Assembly (NCBI RefSeq): GCF_040183065.1 | Contig: NC_091126.1 | Location: 144,238,204-144,302,203, forward strand | DNA: 64,000 nucleotides | Direction: 5' to 3' | Source: Periplaneta americana | Taxonomy: Eukaryota > Arthropoda > Insecta > Blattodea > Blattidae | Shown: in pieces, positions 12,501 to 27,500 of the stretch | Layout of the letters: every line of letters starts with the position of its first letter | Numbering within the stretch: the first letter of the stretch is position 1 | Notes under the pieces: model-generated | The model's input: the letters and a program-made list of their open reading frames with translations, nothing else | Databases searched by the model: none | Told to the model about the DNA's origin: nothing | Translations under genes and position numbers: made by a program

Positions 12501-15500
12501 TGAAGTGTTTGTGCAAAGATTTTTCCTATGCTACCTGGATTACAGTTAGAAAATAACAGTATTATTGTGCTTTTAAGTAAGCAATTTCCAAGAGAGAAAT
12601 ATTGTCGGAATTTTTAGTATGAGTTTGTATTAACAAAATAATAATTAATATCAACTATAACCGATTAATTTTAATCCATTTGATTATTCAATTAAATATT
12701 TTGATCAATTAATCTTATAACAGAAATTGATCGATTAATCGATTAGATTAATCGATTAAATCCCACAACACTACTAATAATTTTATACTTCTATTGTATT
12801 TAATTTTTGTTTATCAAGTATATGATTGAGATTTGCATTTGCTGCTTTTTGACTTACAAGTACATTATGCAACACTTGCGAGATTGCGCTTTGACATCAG
12901 CAGCATATAGCACAGACTTATTCATTCATGCTACACTATAGATGTGACATTTTTCCCATTTGTGTTTCCAATAATGACGTAATCACGTCAAAGAATAAGG
13001 GAACGTCAAACAAATCAAATCTTAACTACAATTTTTAAACATCTATTTTGGATTTCTTTTTGTCCTTGCATAATTTTCGCATTTTGAGCAGTGTTAAATA
13101 ACAGTACAAAATTGAACAATTATGGTGGGAAACTGCGATCATCTTACTCAGCACACACTCTTATTTATCATTAAGGTCGACACTTCTATATATCGACCTC
13201 CACCACATATGACGAGGTTTGCTACAACTAGGGTTGCCAATACTTCCGTATTTCCTGGGATCTCCTGTATATTGCACCTAATTCTTAAGTCTCACAGCTC
13301 CAGTGTCGCCATTTGACAATCAATACAATCTACGAAAAGAAACCCTGTCTGTGCACCATCTACCGACAGCATTCGAAACTTGTTGAGTTTTCCTTTCATA
13401 TAAAAGTTACCGTAAGGTTCTATCTTCAACCATTCACCAGTCACATACAATTGAAATTAGGTACATTTGAGCGGTCCACCCTGTATAATAATTATGGAAA
13501 AAATCGAGATTCTATTGAGAGACTGGAAGTGGACAGGTTGCAACTGAGATACAACCATCTGAGCCACATCACTGTTGCTTCTGCTTGAATCCTTGTCAAC
13601 GAGATCAAGAATTTCTACTTCAGCATTTAAAATATCTTCTCAATGCTGTGGTCCTCGATTTCTACAGGCCGGAATCACACATCCAGTCTCTAATACTCGT
13701 CATGGCAATGAACGTTATCGGATTTGGCACTCTTATGTTAGGAAACCTTATCTCATACATCCTTACTGATTCACAGGAATTGTCTGGAATCCCCATAAGT
13801 GGAAGAAAAAAAAAAAACGCATCCACACACAAAACTATTTCAACAATTTTTATCCACCGAAAAATTGCGAAAAATATGCAAATACGTATGACAATGTAAC
13901 CCAGATGAGGGCCATTATTGTACTTTTTAGTGAAACACAAATTACTTTCAAATATACAAGAACTGAATCCTGATATTTGATGCACAAAAATTACTGTGCA
14001 CTGGATGTAATAATTACAGTTATATAATTATATAGAAATTTGGAATTGAATTTGAATGAAATGGAATTGATGTCACATGGCAGTGCTTTACTGTCTGTTA
14101 ACCCCTGGACAATAAGACAAATGTTAGTATGAAACATAATCCTAATCCCGTCCTTCAAAATTCCCCCACCTTCATTTCTTAGCATATTTTTCTAAATAAT
14201 TGACGTTCACGTTCTTCATTGGGCTCTCACTTCTTCAGCCACTGACTTCGGTGTCGATCAGATGTCTGCAAAGCAGACTACCCTCTCTAGGCTCTTGCGT
14301 GTGCTCATGTAAAATCAAATTATACTCAAAATTATAAACAGTATAATGATCTACTCAGTATCTTTTGTAACACATTAAAAATTAGGACTGCTCTGTACAT
14401 GCATACCACAATTTAGCCACATTCCAATTAAAAATGCTTGATTCTCTTAATAAAAAATGTAAATTTAAGCTCAGAGGAAATTAACTGCAATTTCACTTGG
14501 CTAATGGCTTTAGCAGCTGGATACCTGGTTCTAATTAGTGCAACAATTCAAAATTAATGTGGAGGCATGAGATAATGCTCTGTCATTACAATTTACTCTG
14601 ACTCAACCCCTATCTGATTTCTTATCTACTTTTCCTTTGTTCTCTCATCCAGGACCAGGATTTGGAATGATGGACTTCAAACTTAATGGCAAGCATTATA
14701 AGAACTGACCCACTGAGAATTTTCAAGTATATTCCCACACCCTAATACAGCTGATTTTATACGAAACTCAATTCATTATAATGCAATCCATGTAATGCTA
14801 CCTGCAACTAAAGGTTGGTTCACAATAAACCGGGAACGAGAACCAGAATGAAAACGAGAAGCAGAGGACGTGAATATGAAAATTTTTTATTCACAATAAA
14901 CCGAGAATGTAGACGACTATGCATATCGATGTGAATGTCAATGACGATATGTAAAGTCGATATTACGCATTCTGATGTTATATGTGTATAACTGACTAAT
15001 GGCGTTCTCTCATGAGTACAAGGCAGCCAACATAAACACAGGTTAACCAACTTCGAAATTTCAACTGAAACATTTCATTAGGTACGGTGCTATAAATATG
15101 CCCATGCATCTTTATTATCACAACCTATTTTAAGTCTACCATAACATAAAATAATTAGAGAAGAAACATTTGTAATAGAACAAAAATGAACACAACAGTA
15201 GTTATTGAATTGAAGCATGAATATGTAGTGTGTAATATAACCAATACAGAAAATAAAATATGATTCACTTACGAACAGTGTTCAAAGATGCAACTATTGA
15301 AAGTCACGTATTCTCCTTCATTTTCTCATCTTTATACGAGGCGCGCCGCTTATCGTAAATGTGAGGATTTTCCTCAACACTCGATATTAGAATCTCATCA
15401 AATAAAACTTGCTCCATGATGCACAGCACAGAACAAAATAATGCATAGTTATGTCACGGTCTTCTTGCTACAAAATATACGACGACAAAATAGCTTTTAG

Positions 15501-18500
15501 GTGGCAATAGAATGAATCTAGTGGGCTGTGATCGGAAACGTGAACGCCAAAGTTGAAACTTGGCCAACTCTCCGTTCCAGATCCAGGGCTCCGGCAAGCT
15601 TTTCGTTAATTGTGAATGCTCACATTTAAATGTACACATTTTAACAATTTTACTGTTTTCGTTTTTGTTCCGATTCTCATTTCTGGTTTATTGTGAACCA
15701 GCCTTAATTATTCACTATCACTAGGTGTACAATATTAAGTTCAATGAAAAATGACCCTAAATAAATACCTTATGCTGACTCTGCTGTGGCTCATATTCCT
15801 GGAATATTTTGTAGCATTCCTTAGTAATGGTGTCTTCATCTGTTTCCGATCCTGAATCAGTTACTGTAATAGTAACTAATTCCTGTATAGAGACATCTGC
15901 TGTATCAACATCACTGCTGCTGTTTTGCTCTTCTGATGTACCATTCGAGGAATGAGTACTACCTGAAATTTGTACATAAAACTGAACTTGTTAATTTCAC
16001 TAAAAAAAAAAAAAAAGCAGTATACTGACGAAAATAATTCAATTGTCATTATTCAGATAGACCTATATATTACAGTGAAACTTCTCAACAGCAGACACCT
16101 ACCGGAAATTAAAAAGTGTCCAGTATTGAGAAGTGTTTACTATTTGGAAAATGACAAAATGAAACTACTGTATTTTCACACGTGTTTTTGTAATGATGCT
16201 AATTCTAAATAAAGATTATGCAAATCTGGCTTTCAGGTGATAGCTCCCTGTAAAGCAGGTTTGAATAATTCCAAGGAAAAATTTTTCCTTGAAAGCCACC
16301 TGAAAGCCAGATTTGCATAATACATTCGTTACTGTGATACGTTAACAGAAAGCCACAATTTAAGTCACACAGAGTATTGTGTGCACTCATAGTTGAGTTC
16401 TGGCGTCTTGTCAGCTCACTTGAGTTGTGTGGATACAAAGGAAAAATTGTGACGGTTTCGTGTATGGTTCCTGGGGTAGCTCAGTCGGTAGAGCATTCGT
16501 GCGCTAAGGGAAGAGTCCCGGGATCGATACCCGGTCCCGGAACAATTTTTCCTTGAAATTATTTTAAATACAGAATTTTTATACAGTAAATTAATATATT
16601 AAATATTTTTTAATGTTGTACAGTAATTTACAGCGGATACTATTTTCATTAAATCATGTTCCTGATGAAATGATTTTAGAAGTTAAACTTCTTGGCATTA
16701 CATTAGATTCAAAACTTACTTGGGCGGGTTACATTGCGATTGTGTGCAAAAGGTTATCTCGTGTACTTTATCTTTTGTGTAAATTAAAGGCTCTTGTATC
16801 TAGTAGATATTTGAAACAGGCACATTATGCATTTTTTGCAGTGTATTTCATTATGGTATTCGTTTGTGGGTAACGGTGCTAATGTCAATAGTGTTCTAAT
16901 CTTGCAGAAAAAAGCATTATGTATTATTACTAATTCATCTTTTAATGCTCATTATCGAACTTCATTTCGTAAAGCTAATATTCTTACTGTAATTAACCAA
17001 TATATTTATGACTGTTTAGTCTATATCAAGATTAATTTAACTAGTCATGCTCCTCAATCCCAGCTACACAAATATTGTACTATAAATAATCATTATATTG
17101 TAACACCTACAGTTAGGTTGACAAAGACCAAGAAATGGTTCAGTGTTATTTCTTTAGATATGTTTAACAGACTGCCTAAGAATGCCCACTCAGTCAGCTT
17201 ATTTAGATTTAAAGTTGTTTTTAAAAAATCGCTTTTAGATAATCCTTTTTATTGTACAAATGAATTTTGTGACAGCCATATGAACATGGAATTTTAACCT
17301 GTTTGTTTTATTGACCATTGTCTATAATTACGATATTGTAATTTTGACAAATAAACATGATTGATTGATTGCAAGTCACCTTATTACATAGCATTTAGGA
17401 CAACATAGGTTATCAGCACGATTATCTCGACCACATTACAGTGATCACAGAATTTGGTGGCTCCTGGCATGGTGCAACAAGGAATAAGGGCATTGGTGGA
17501 GGAAGCTCTGCAATGGACGACTTTTATGTCACCAAAGTAGGATAATTGAGGCGCTGACATGGGAAAGGTTGTAAGTAAGAAAAAATCGATTTTTCGTCTT
17601 GTGGAAAAATAGTTAGCATGCGTGTCAATAGTGTGGAAACAGTGCCAAGTCAGTAGTAGATGTCCTCGATTCGTTCCAATGCTTGATGTAAGATGGCAGA
17701 TGTGTCAAGTCCACGAGGTACAGCATAGGGAAGGTAGTAAGTCACCATTCGCTGACGAGTCCAACCTGTTCCACTGTGACAGTAAACAGCGTGATTCAAG
17801 TGTCCTAAATGTCTCCGAAACCTATTCCAATCAGAATGGTATACAGTGGACTCTCCTAAGTTCGACTGAATAGAATTGAAAGTTCAGTCCAATAAGGGTA
17901 GTGGGTGTGGCAGGTGAAATGAATACAAATTCTTATTGGTTATCCATCAACGAATACAGTACTGTACTTGCATTCCTGCCCTCCCCAAGACTTGAGTATG
18001 CACTTCTAGTACCACAGAGGGTTTCGACAGTTCTGTCTCCCAAACGGCACAATTCTCAAATAGAGAAAGAAGAGTTCGTTAATTTAAAATCAGTGATTAA
18101 ATATGGATGTCCTAATCAATAAAATATTGTTTTCCTTTAACAAAAGTATCACTACAAGACACAGGACCAATTCCCATTCATTTCTGAGCATCTGTATAGG
18201 GATGTGTCTAATTCTCCTACGTAAGCAGTCGAACTTGGGATGTCGAACTTGTTTTCTGTCGAACTTATGAGCTTCTACTGTATCATTACTTTTGTTTAAT
18301 CATCATCTCGACAATATCAAGTTCATAGTCCTTCTTCGTTTTTGTACATAGGTACGACATTTATTTCGTTATTTTCTTTGTACAGGCTGCTTGCAAATGC
18401 CAATACAGGTGTCATGATGTCACTGATGCCAAGATCCGTGAACTCCATATAGACTTTTAGAAGCAGCCAGTGGATGATCAAGATAACTTTCTATTTGGTT

Positions 18501-21500
18501 TAATAAACATAGTCAATATTAAGCAAAGAATACTATGCAAAAATAGACGATCCCACATTGAGTAAGAGACAAATTTCTGTCACCTATTGCTTATCTTCCA
18601 ATCAAGATGATGTCCAGGTGTGCAGTAAATTGTTTAAAGACATGTTGGGCCTGTATGCTAGGCGTGTTTACACTCTGATCGAGAAGAAGAATAGAGGGGA
18701 TGTTGTGTTCCAAAATTGCTGACGACAAAACCCAAAATTGCACACTCACAAGATGAAATACACTGAACAGGATAAAGATCTCATGAAGGCTCACATCAGT
18801 ACATTTCAATCGTAGAAAGTCACTACTCGCGACACAAATCAACCAAGTTATACTTGAGTCCTGATTTAAACATTAATAGAATGTATTGTGCTTTTATAAG
18901 AGCTGATGCTAACATTGACTAAAGCTTTTATTGGAAAGTTTTCAAAAAAGTCATTTCCTAAACTTTTATTCCATCGTCCATGAGCTGATACATGCACGAC
19001 CTGTGATCTACTACAAACACAATTACTATATCATATGAGTCCGAAAAATTCAAGGTAATTTCACAAAAGGAATTGCAGCTCAGAAAAGTTGAGAGAGCTA
19101 TGAAAGGACTACAAGAGGACAATGCTGAGTCACGAAAGCCCTCAAGTGCAACTTACACTTTGTGTAAGGATATGCAACGAGTGATTTTCACTCCTACACT
19201 GACTCAATCAAACATGTTTGTTTATTTATTTTATTGGATTATTTTACGACGCTGTATCAACATCTAGGTTATTTAGTGTCTGAATGAAATGAAGGTGATA
19301 ATGCCGGTGAAATGAGTCCGGGGTCCAGCACCGAAAGTTACCCAGCATTTGCTCGTATTGGGTTGAGGGAAAACCCCGGAAAAAACCTCAACTTGTCCCG
19401 ACCGGGATTCGAACCCGGGCCACCTGGTTTCGCAGCCAAACGCGTTGACCGTTACTCCACAGGTGTGTGGACTCAAACATGTTCTACAGCCGGCAACTCT
19501 CAAACTACAACTTGTGCCTCCATGTTAAGGACACCGGACAAAATTTTATTTGCATCTGGCATCATATCTCTTGAAAGTGATCTATCATAACATAGCTGGT
19601 ATCATAACAAAGAAGAAAGTGCAAATATGGTGTGATAACTGCATCGGTCAAAACATATGATTCTGATAGTGTTGATTTTTGCTACAGCAAAGAAATACTT
19701 TGATATGACTGACTTAAAATTTTTGCTGTCTGGTCACTTATATTTGCTGTGTGACATGGACTTCTGCATTATTGTGAAAAGGAAGAAGTTGCGACAATGG
19801 TCAGAAAGGCTAAACTTGTTCAATTTTTTAATGTAGTCACAATGATGCCTGATGATTTTTTGTGACTTTTTCAAGGAGTGTGACAGATTTCTCAAAACTG
19901 TGCCTATCAAAATTAGCACTCTTTGCTGGATAAGGATTTCAGGAGCCGACTTCATATTAATAAAGACAAAGCAGTCATTTAAGGAGGATGAACCATGGAA
20001 AGAGTTCAACATCTTCTAAAGAGGGCAATCTTTCCAAGTCATCACAAATACGAACTCACTACAACCTCTTACAATTAATTTCAGATATAAAATTAGCACT
20101 GGCAAGAGTTAACTTCAAAATATGGTACTGAAAAACATTAACTTTCGGTGATAACGAATTCCATGTAAAATGAAAGAAAAATATAGCATTCGAACTTATA
20201 CAGTAAAATCCCTTGTATCCGGCACCCAAAGAACCGGCTGGGCTGCTGATGCATTAGGACTCACAGTGCTGAGCTATGGATCAGCCTGCACGACTCTGTG
20301 GTGAAACATTCCAGTACTAGAATATCCATCATACTCACTGGACCTAGTCCAGCGTGACTTCTTTATTTCCTAAGATAAAATCTGCATTAAAAGGACACTG
20401 GTTCGAGTTTGTAGATAGAGTAAAGGCAAAAGTGATGAAGCTTATGAACAAGCTCTCAGAAAGTACTGTGCCGTTTTAGTTTCGGCACTCTGTGTTTCTT
20501 TCTTTCTTTTTCTTTTTTCTTCCTTATTTATGTCATTTTTCTTGTTGTTAGTTACCCTCACTTCTCATAGATGGCTTTCTATTTCGCCATTTTAGGTCTC
20601 TTTCTTCCCTTACAGATAGTTTGTTTTCTTTCCGCCATTCATGGTCCCTTACTTCTCACGTATAAGGAGCGAATTTAAGTTATCACGTGACATGGGCTTT
20701 AGATTTTCATTGGCCCTATTCACATTAATTATTAATTAGTGTCAGTTCTCCTGAGAGGGACGCTGGGGTGGATGCTCGAAGAGTATGGTTGTGTGACAGC
20801 CGTGGAGAGCTGAGGGGTTTTTTGTTTAGCGGCTATCTGTCATGGGATCATGGATAACCCAGTCGGGGCTCGATCGGGGATTGTCTCTTACTACATGTAG
20901 AAGCGTGGCCGAGCTGCAGTGTGGTGTGGTGTGGTGTGGTGTGCTGTGTGATAACGGAGGCATGAAGGTTGAAGAGAGACCATTGTTGTTTGGTTTCGAG
21001 ACTGGCCTGCCAGGGATCATAACAGGTTTTTCTACATCAGTAATTGTATGTTTCTTTTGATTAGTAGAAGTATATTTGATTTCATACAGAGTATTCGGTA
21101 ATTCACGTTTGTTTAACGAATAAGCTGGCATTCATCAAGTGTATATTTTACATTGGTTGTGTTTGGTTTCGTATTAGTGCTTTCTGCCACATCCGACAAG
21201 TTTGGACTTGTCTAGCAAGTTACTTATATTTATCATCTGTGGGTATAGATGGTGTTACTATTGTGTGTATTGGTGAATGCCAGTTGAGTGACGATTAGTG
21301 GCAAGCCAGTTTCGATGCATTGGTGGAGTTATAGGTGGCTGTATTTCTACTGCATCCTTTTTGTTCATTCTCCAATTACCGGAAGTGTTAATTAATAAAT
21401 GTAAACGGATAGTTGATTATTTATGCTGAGTGTTTTCTTTTGTACCACCTCACCCATGAGACAACCGACCCTATCATACGACTGACGGCAGGGCAAAACT

Positions 21501-24500
21501 TTATCGTTTAAGTATTATTTACTTATTATTTATACCAACTATTCAAAGTAAACAGAGGCCCACCGTTGCAGTACCTGCAGCACTGCTATCAACATTGGAA
21601 AATTCACACAGAGCAGTGTAGGGATTGAGGAGGGGAGCAATGAAGGTGACAACATCTCTATCGAGTAAATTTCTCAGTAAGTAATTTTGGAGCATCAGTC
21701 CAGTTATTTTACAGCCACACCTGATATTCATGAAAGGAATTTGATACTCAAAGAAGGTGATTTTAAGCACAAGATTAGACAATATACAGTTTTCTACTGC
21801 TACATGTTGCAAACCATTCTACTGGTGAACACACAGAATTTGGTCCTTTTATTTCGGAACCCCAAATTTCGTTTGAGCTCGGCTATCACGAATGAGGTAC
21901 AATATGGCACATTCCTCTTAATAAGTCATAACCACATATTTTCAAACAATATGTTCGTTCATGAATTCGTATGCATTGTGTAATATTTTATTATGAATTT
22001 AAGTTACTAGCCAAATAATAAATAACTAAATATATAAATAAATACATCTACCAGCCAGAAAAATCTTAAGGTTACGGTCACACGTCACTATTTTTGCTGC
22101 GCAACTTTTGTACTGCAGCTGCAAAAGTTGCGTGTCGTGTTCACACGTAAGCCAAAAGTAGCGTGCTGCACACTACTTTTCATGCTGCACAACCCAAGTG
22201 CAGAAAAAGTTGCAACTGGAGGTTGCGAGTCTGTTCACACACAGGGTGCTACTTTTGCAGCCGCAGTCATGCTGCAGGTTTCCATCTCCGTGTTGACTTC
22301 TCAATATACATTTTGTGGTTATGTTCGCATTATTAATAAACTCATGCGAAACCTTCCTTATCTATTATTTGCTTTTCTGTCCTAACTAGTAATCAGAAAT
22401 CGGCATTATTTTTACTATAAAGCTTTTAAAAACGCCTATATACTTAAATGATAACCAACAGCATATTCACGTAATCAATGTTGGTAACCCTCCTGTTTGA
22501 AACTAAACTACAGAAAATTAAAAAAGTGAATTATATCGTCAGCAAATATGCTCAGACTGTGTTGTGCATTTAATAACTGTTACAAATAATTTATTTTCAT
22601 CACATCTAACATTAAAATATATCCAAACAATAAAAGTACCATTGGCACATATGGGTGGCAACACTGGTCGCAACCGCAGCAAAAGTTTCAACAAAACTGA
22701 TATCAAAAATGCTGCGGCTGCAACCCTGAGAACCCTGTTCACACGTCGCTACTTTTAAGTTGTGCGCAGCATGAAAAAGTAGCGAGCAGCAGGTTCGGCA
22801 GCCGCTACTTTTCAGGTTGTACCGTTGTTCACACGTCGCAATACGAGAGAGTTGCGCAGTTTTTTGTACTGCATCGCTGCAAAAGTAGCGACGTGTGACC
22901 GTACCTTTAAATAAATTCAACAGTAAGTGGAAATTCTTCAAAAGTACAAAATGCTTACCTGGAACTTTTCCACTCTCCTGACTTTGGGTTCGCCTGGATG
23001 ATTTCTTAAGCTCCTTCTCACTATATTTACTGCTGTGATGATGTCCCTTTGATGAAGATTTACTGCTATGCTGACGATGACCCTTGTCTTCACGTTTAGA
23101 CCTGCTTTCACTAGTATGTCCCTTTCCTTTGCTGTGAGACTTTGAATCAGAGTGTTTCTCAGAATGCCTCTCAGAACTACGAGCATGATGTTCTTTGCCA
23201 GTTTCCTTGCCTTTCGACTCATCCCTGGCTTTGTGATGCTTTTTACTCCTAATTTCACTACTTTCTTTTCTTTCACTTCGATCGCCTTTTTCACATTTAT
23301 TAGTTTTTTCATAGGACTTCCTATGCTCTGATATACTGGAACTTGAATGTTTATTGCGATCATGTTTCTTTGGGTTGTGGTCCTTTTCATCACTGGAATG
23401 TTTCTTACTCTTCAACTTTTCACTATGTTTACTACTGCTCTCTTTCTTCTTTGCCGTATCTGGCTGGGAACATGAACGTGATCTCTCTTTATGTTTACTT
23501 CTATGGCTCGAATCTTTTGATACTTGCTTAACAATCTCAATGTCTGGTTTAGCAGTATCAAGTTTCATTCCAGCTTCCTTGCTACTTCCAGCATTCGTTA
23601 CATGTTCTTTTTCATTCTTTTCCTTTAATTTATCAGATTCTATTGAGGTTTCATTTAGAATCTCTTCTAAGATATCAAATTCGGTTGTAAGGTCAATATC
23701 AACGACATCCTCTTCTAAGTCACATTTTACTGTAGGGGTATATTCGTGACTGCTATCCCCTGAACCTTCTGGCACATAATTTGGTTCTGCACTTGATCTC
23801 GACTTGTCTGTAGGGCAGTACTGGTAGTCAACAGAATCTGCCACAGTAAGAGAAGAAGGAACATAATCATTACTGCATTTTGGAAGAGTTTCTATCGAAC
23901 TTGGTATGTAAGATGGTGCTTTACTCGAATTGTTCCAACCATTATGTGATGGTGAATACTGGAGGGCTATGGGACTGTATGTTGCTTGGGTGTCAATGTC
24001 AAGGCCGTAATCCAAGGAAATTTCAGATTTAGGACTACTAAGACTGCACTCTACATCAGATTTTACTCGTTTTATTTTCGACAAATCATCAGAAGGGCTA
24101 GACCTCTTGACTTGTATTTTAGAACTTCCCCTCGGTGCTGGGGAAGGTGTATAAGGCACCGGAATGTGGCGCTTTTTCAGTTCTGATATGGGGGTCGGTT
24201 TGTATGATGGAATTCCAGTTGGTGGCAAATATGCCTTTTGAGGTCGAGGTGCAGAAGGTTCTGGCAATGCAATCCCAATTCCAGATGTGGACGGTTTCAG
24301 TTCCTCCACAACCTGGCTCACAAGCTCCTGAGGAATCGCAACATCTGAGGCAGTAGATGTTGCTACTGTTAATATTTCTGAATGCTGCAACACTTTTTTA
24401 ACAGCTTCAGAAACTAGCTTTTGTAGGATATCACTGCCTGTAGGGTCACTAGTGCCAGCATCGCTTCCCTTTTGCACAGGGCTATCAGTAGATTGAGTCA

Positions 24501-27500
24501 TACTAGTTGTTGCCACTTCCGAAGACGAATCTGTAACACAGCATAAGTGACTGTAAGAAAAGCTACAAATCAAATACTGAGATACAGAAATTGTAGCATG
24601 TCAGTCACTTCAGTGACAATCAGGAAGCTCAATTGTGAAGCAACTGTTTACACACTGAAAGAATGTAGGTTTGATCTTGAATTCGACAATGGAACAGATA
24701 TTTTCTTTATCATAACTCCCAGAACAGGTCTTCAACACTGTCATCAAATAAATGCTGAACACTTATCCCCTCCTACTGCCAAGACTACAAAATATCGTAT
24801 CCCTCTCTCTCTGCAAGGTATGGATCTGCATTCAGATCACTGTTAAGATTTTTATTTTCAATTTGTAAAAAATTTTGTAGAACTCTTACAAAATTCAGGA
24901 CTCAAGATTTAAATGGATTAACGAAAACTCACAATAATTATTTCCTCAGTAAGTTTTACAGACAAGAATATAAATATAGTAAATCATATCATATATACAT
25001 CTTGATTACACACTATATCACTTCGGAATATGTATTATATGTCTTTCACGTGTTAAATTTTACTGTACCTGATTAACATGTGTTGGCCTGTTATTGGCCT
25101 TCTTCAGAACTGGTTGTTGCTGGTTTTGGCGCCTTTTGTTTTGTTTCCTGTGGGAGTGTGTTTGTGTAGTGTAATGTGGAGTCAAAGAGTCTGTGTCTTC
25201 TGAAATATACAGACACACAAAAACACATCCAAATGAAATTCTCAACACACAACTCAATTTCAGAACACACACACTCTTTGACTCCACATTACACTACACA
25301 AACACACCTCCACAGGAAACAAAACAAAAGGCGCCAAGACCAGCAACAACCAGTTCTGAAGAAGGTCAATAACAGGCTGTAACATGTTAACCAGGTACAG
25401 TAATATTTAACACGAGAAAGACATCTAATACATATTCCTAAATCATATCGTTGACAAAATTACAAAACCTCGTAAATCCTGAGTCGCCACACACTTCGAC
25501 AAGTCTTTGCCAATGTTCTTTCCACATCATGGGCACCTGCAAAATTATTTGTTGTTAAATTAGTGTATTTGTATGTTTCGTGAGTTCTATCATTTTTAAA
25601 ATTAGAAACAGATAATGGTAGAACATGGTTAGTTCCTTTTTAAAGGCGTGGGAGAGAAAACAGTAAACAGCATCATAAAGATAGTATGTGGTAAAATTTC
25701 AGTACAGCTGTACCACATGGCTGGTATGAAGACACCTTTAAGGTGATCATTTTTTCTTTCGATGGCTTTACCATGTGTCTGTAGCCTCTTGATTCATTTT
25801 GAGATTGTTTCTACTTGTTATACATTTCAAAGAATTTTAACTTGTGAAAACAGACACTACGAAATTCAACGTGAGCAAGAAATAACCAAGAATTTCCCTT
25901 GATGCTCTTAATGCCCCTTATAATCCAGAATAATCGTAAGAAATTAGGGTGCACAAAACATACGAGGGTGCAAATTTCGCGATAAAATACGACACTTCGT
26001 GTAATAAAGATTTAGAAAACAAAACAATATGTGCACCTTGGTTTATAAACCTCGGACTTCTGCTTTTAATTCTTCAAGAGCAAGCTTATCTTGCTTCTGC
26101 ACATCACATTTGCTAGCAATTTCATTGCACAGTGTTTTCACACTACTGAAATTAAATGTCAATTTTTCAGAGAAATAATCTACAGACCTAAATATTAAGA
26201 AGAGTTTTAGACTCAGTTTTAGATAAGGAAGAGAGTTGTACTGTTTCCTTGTACAAATTAAGGAGAACTCCCATGTATGCGTGTGTGCAAATATGTGCAA
26301 GGTGGGGCTCCTTGTTGTTACAAGTTTAAGAACGTAATATTTCTGTAAGGAAACGATGTCCGGGATTAGACAAGATATAATATAATTGAAAATTCACATT
26401 TAACAGAAAGAAAATTTCTCAAATATGAGGGTTGTTTGGAAAGTTCATAGCTTGATATAAAAATTTAACTACCATTATTCTAAAACAATCTTTATTCCTC
26501 AACATAATTCCCTCTGAGATTCCCACACTTGGTCCACCAGTACTGCAAAGCTACTACTGGGTGTTCATTTCAAAGTGTGTCATGACGTCACTGTTGTGAG
26601 TCAGCAATTTGAAGCGAGTTTCAGCTTTTATGTCAGAGAAGTTGCCTATTAATCAAGGCGTTCAATCTGAACTTGAGAACGTGTACGGTATAACTTGAAT
26701 GTCGTAGCAACAGATGGCAGTCTGTAAAGTCTGTGTGCTACCATAACCTCTTTCGAACTGTGTTTTGCGAGGGCAAGTCGTACGCAAGGTATTTGTTATC
26801 ATCGATTGCGTACGGCAACATTCCACAACACAAATCAAAATGCTCCATGTCCATGTTGACCGTCCAAGTTAATGTCAACAAATACGTAAGTAATCGTCTT
26901 AACCCTCTCCCCCATATCCCGACAGTAAGAAAAAAAAATTCACTTCAGTACGTGTTTCCAAACAGTTCACATTCTTGCCACTACTGGCGTTACCGTACGT
27001 ATCGGTAAGTAATCTTCAGAATGAACGCCGTACTTGCTAAGCAACTTCTCTCGCATTTAGGTAATACACCTTTGCGGAAGTGTAGGGAGATTGAATTCTC
27101 TAGGCTCATCGGATAGCCACATGACGACATACAGCGAGCCATTACACATTTTGAACTGAACACCCAGTATACCCTCCTTGTACACAGAATTCCTCAAGGT
27201 CTGCAAAAAAGCCTTGTGCTGCTGTAATAACATATTCATTTGATGAAAATTTCTTCCCAGCCAAGCGAGTTTTCGGCTTTGGGAAAATTAAGAATTCTCA
27301 GGGCGCAAGATCTGGTGAATAGGGTGCAAGATCTGGTGGATAGGGTGCAAGATCTAGTGAATAGTGGGGTTGTGACAACAATTCGAACTGTAGTTCATGT
27401 ATGCAAATGTAGTCTTTCAGGTAAAGCTCCCTGTAAAGCAGATTTGAATAATTTCAAGGGAAAAATTGTTCCGGGGCAGGGTATCGATCCCGGGACCTCT

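Larger units (their letters stand above)
11468..22958 (-). other. REXO1 introns 2 and 3 around exon 3
   Basis: Besides the listed elements, 12780-14811 and 17380-17840 are unassigned. 20476-21540 contains a G+C-richer block (20750-21060) with a (GTGTG)n stretch; an LTR is possible but no ends were found. 21545-22065 is also unassigned. Confidence 0.5.

Noticed and set aside
16468..16545. functional tRNA gene
   Set aside because: A and B boxes are present but the block lies inside a repeated SINE body, the stems are imperfect and near-identical blocks recur at 27456-28130.
20460..21500. solo LTR
   Set aside because: No TG...CA ends or 4-6 bp target duplication could be defined.
22612..24573. 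653-codon minus-strand ORF as one complete protein
   Set aside because: Both ends run past good splice sites into intron and a MITE. Only 22959-24530 joins in phase to neighbouring exons.
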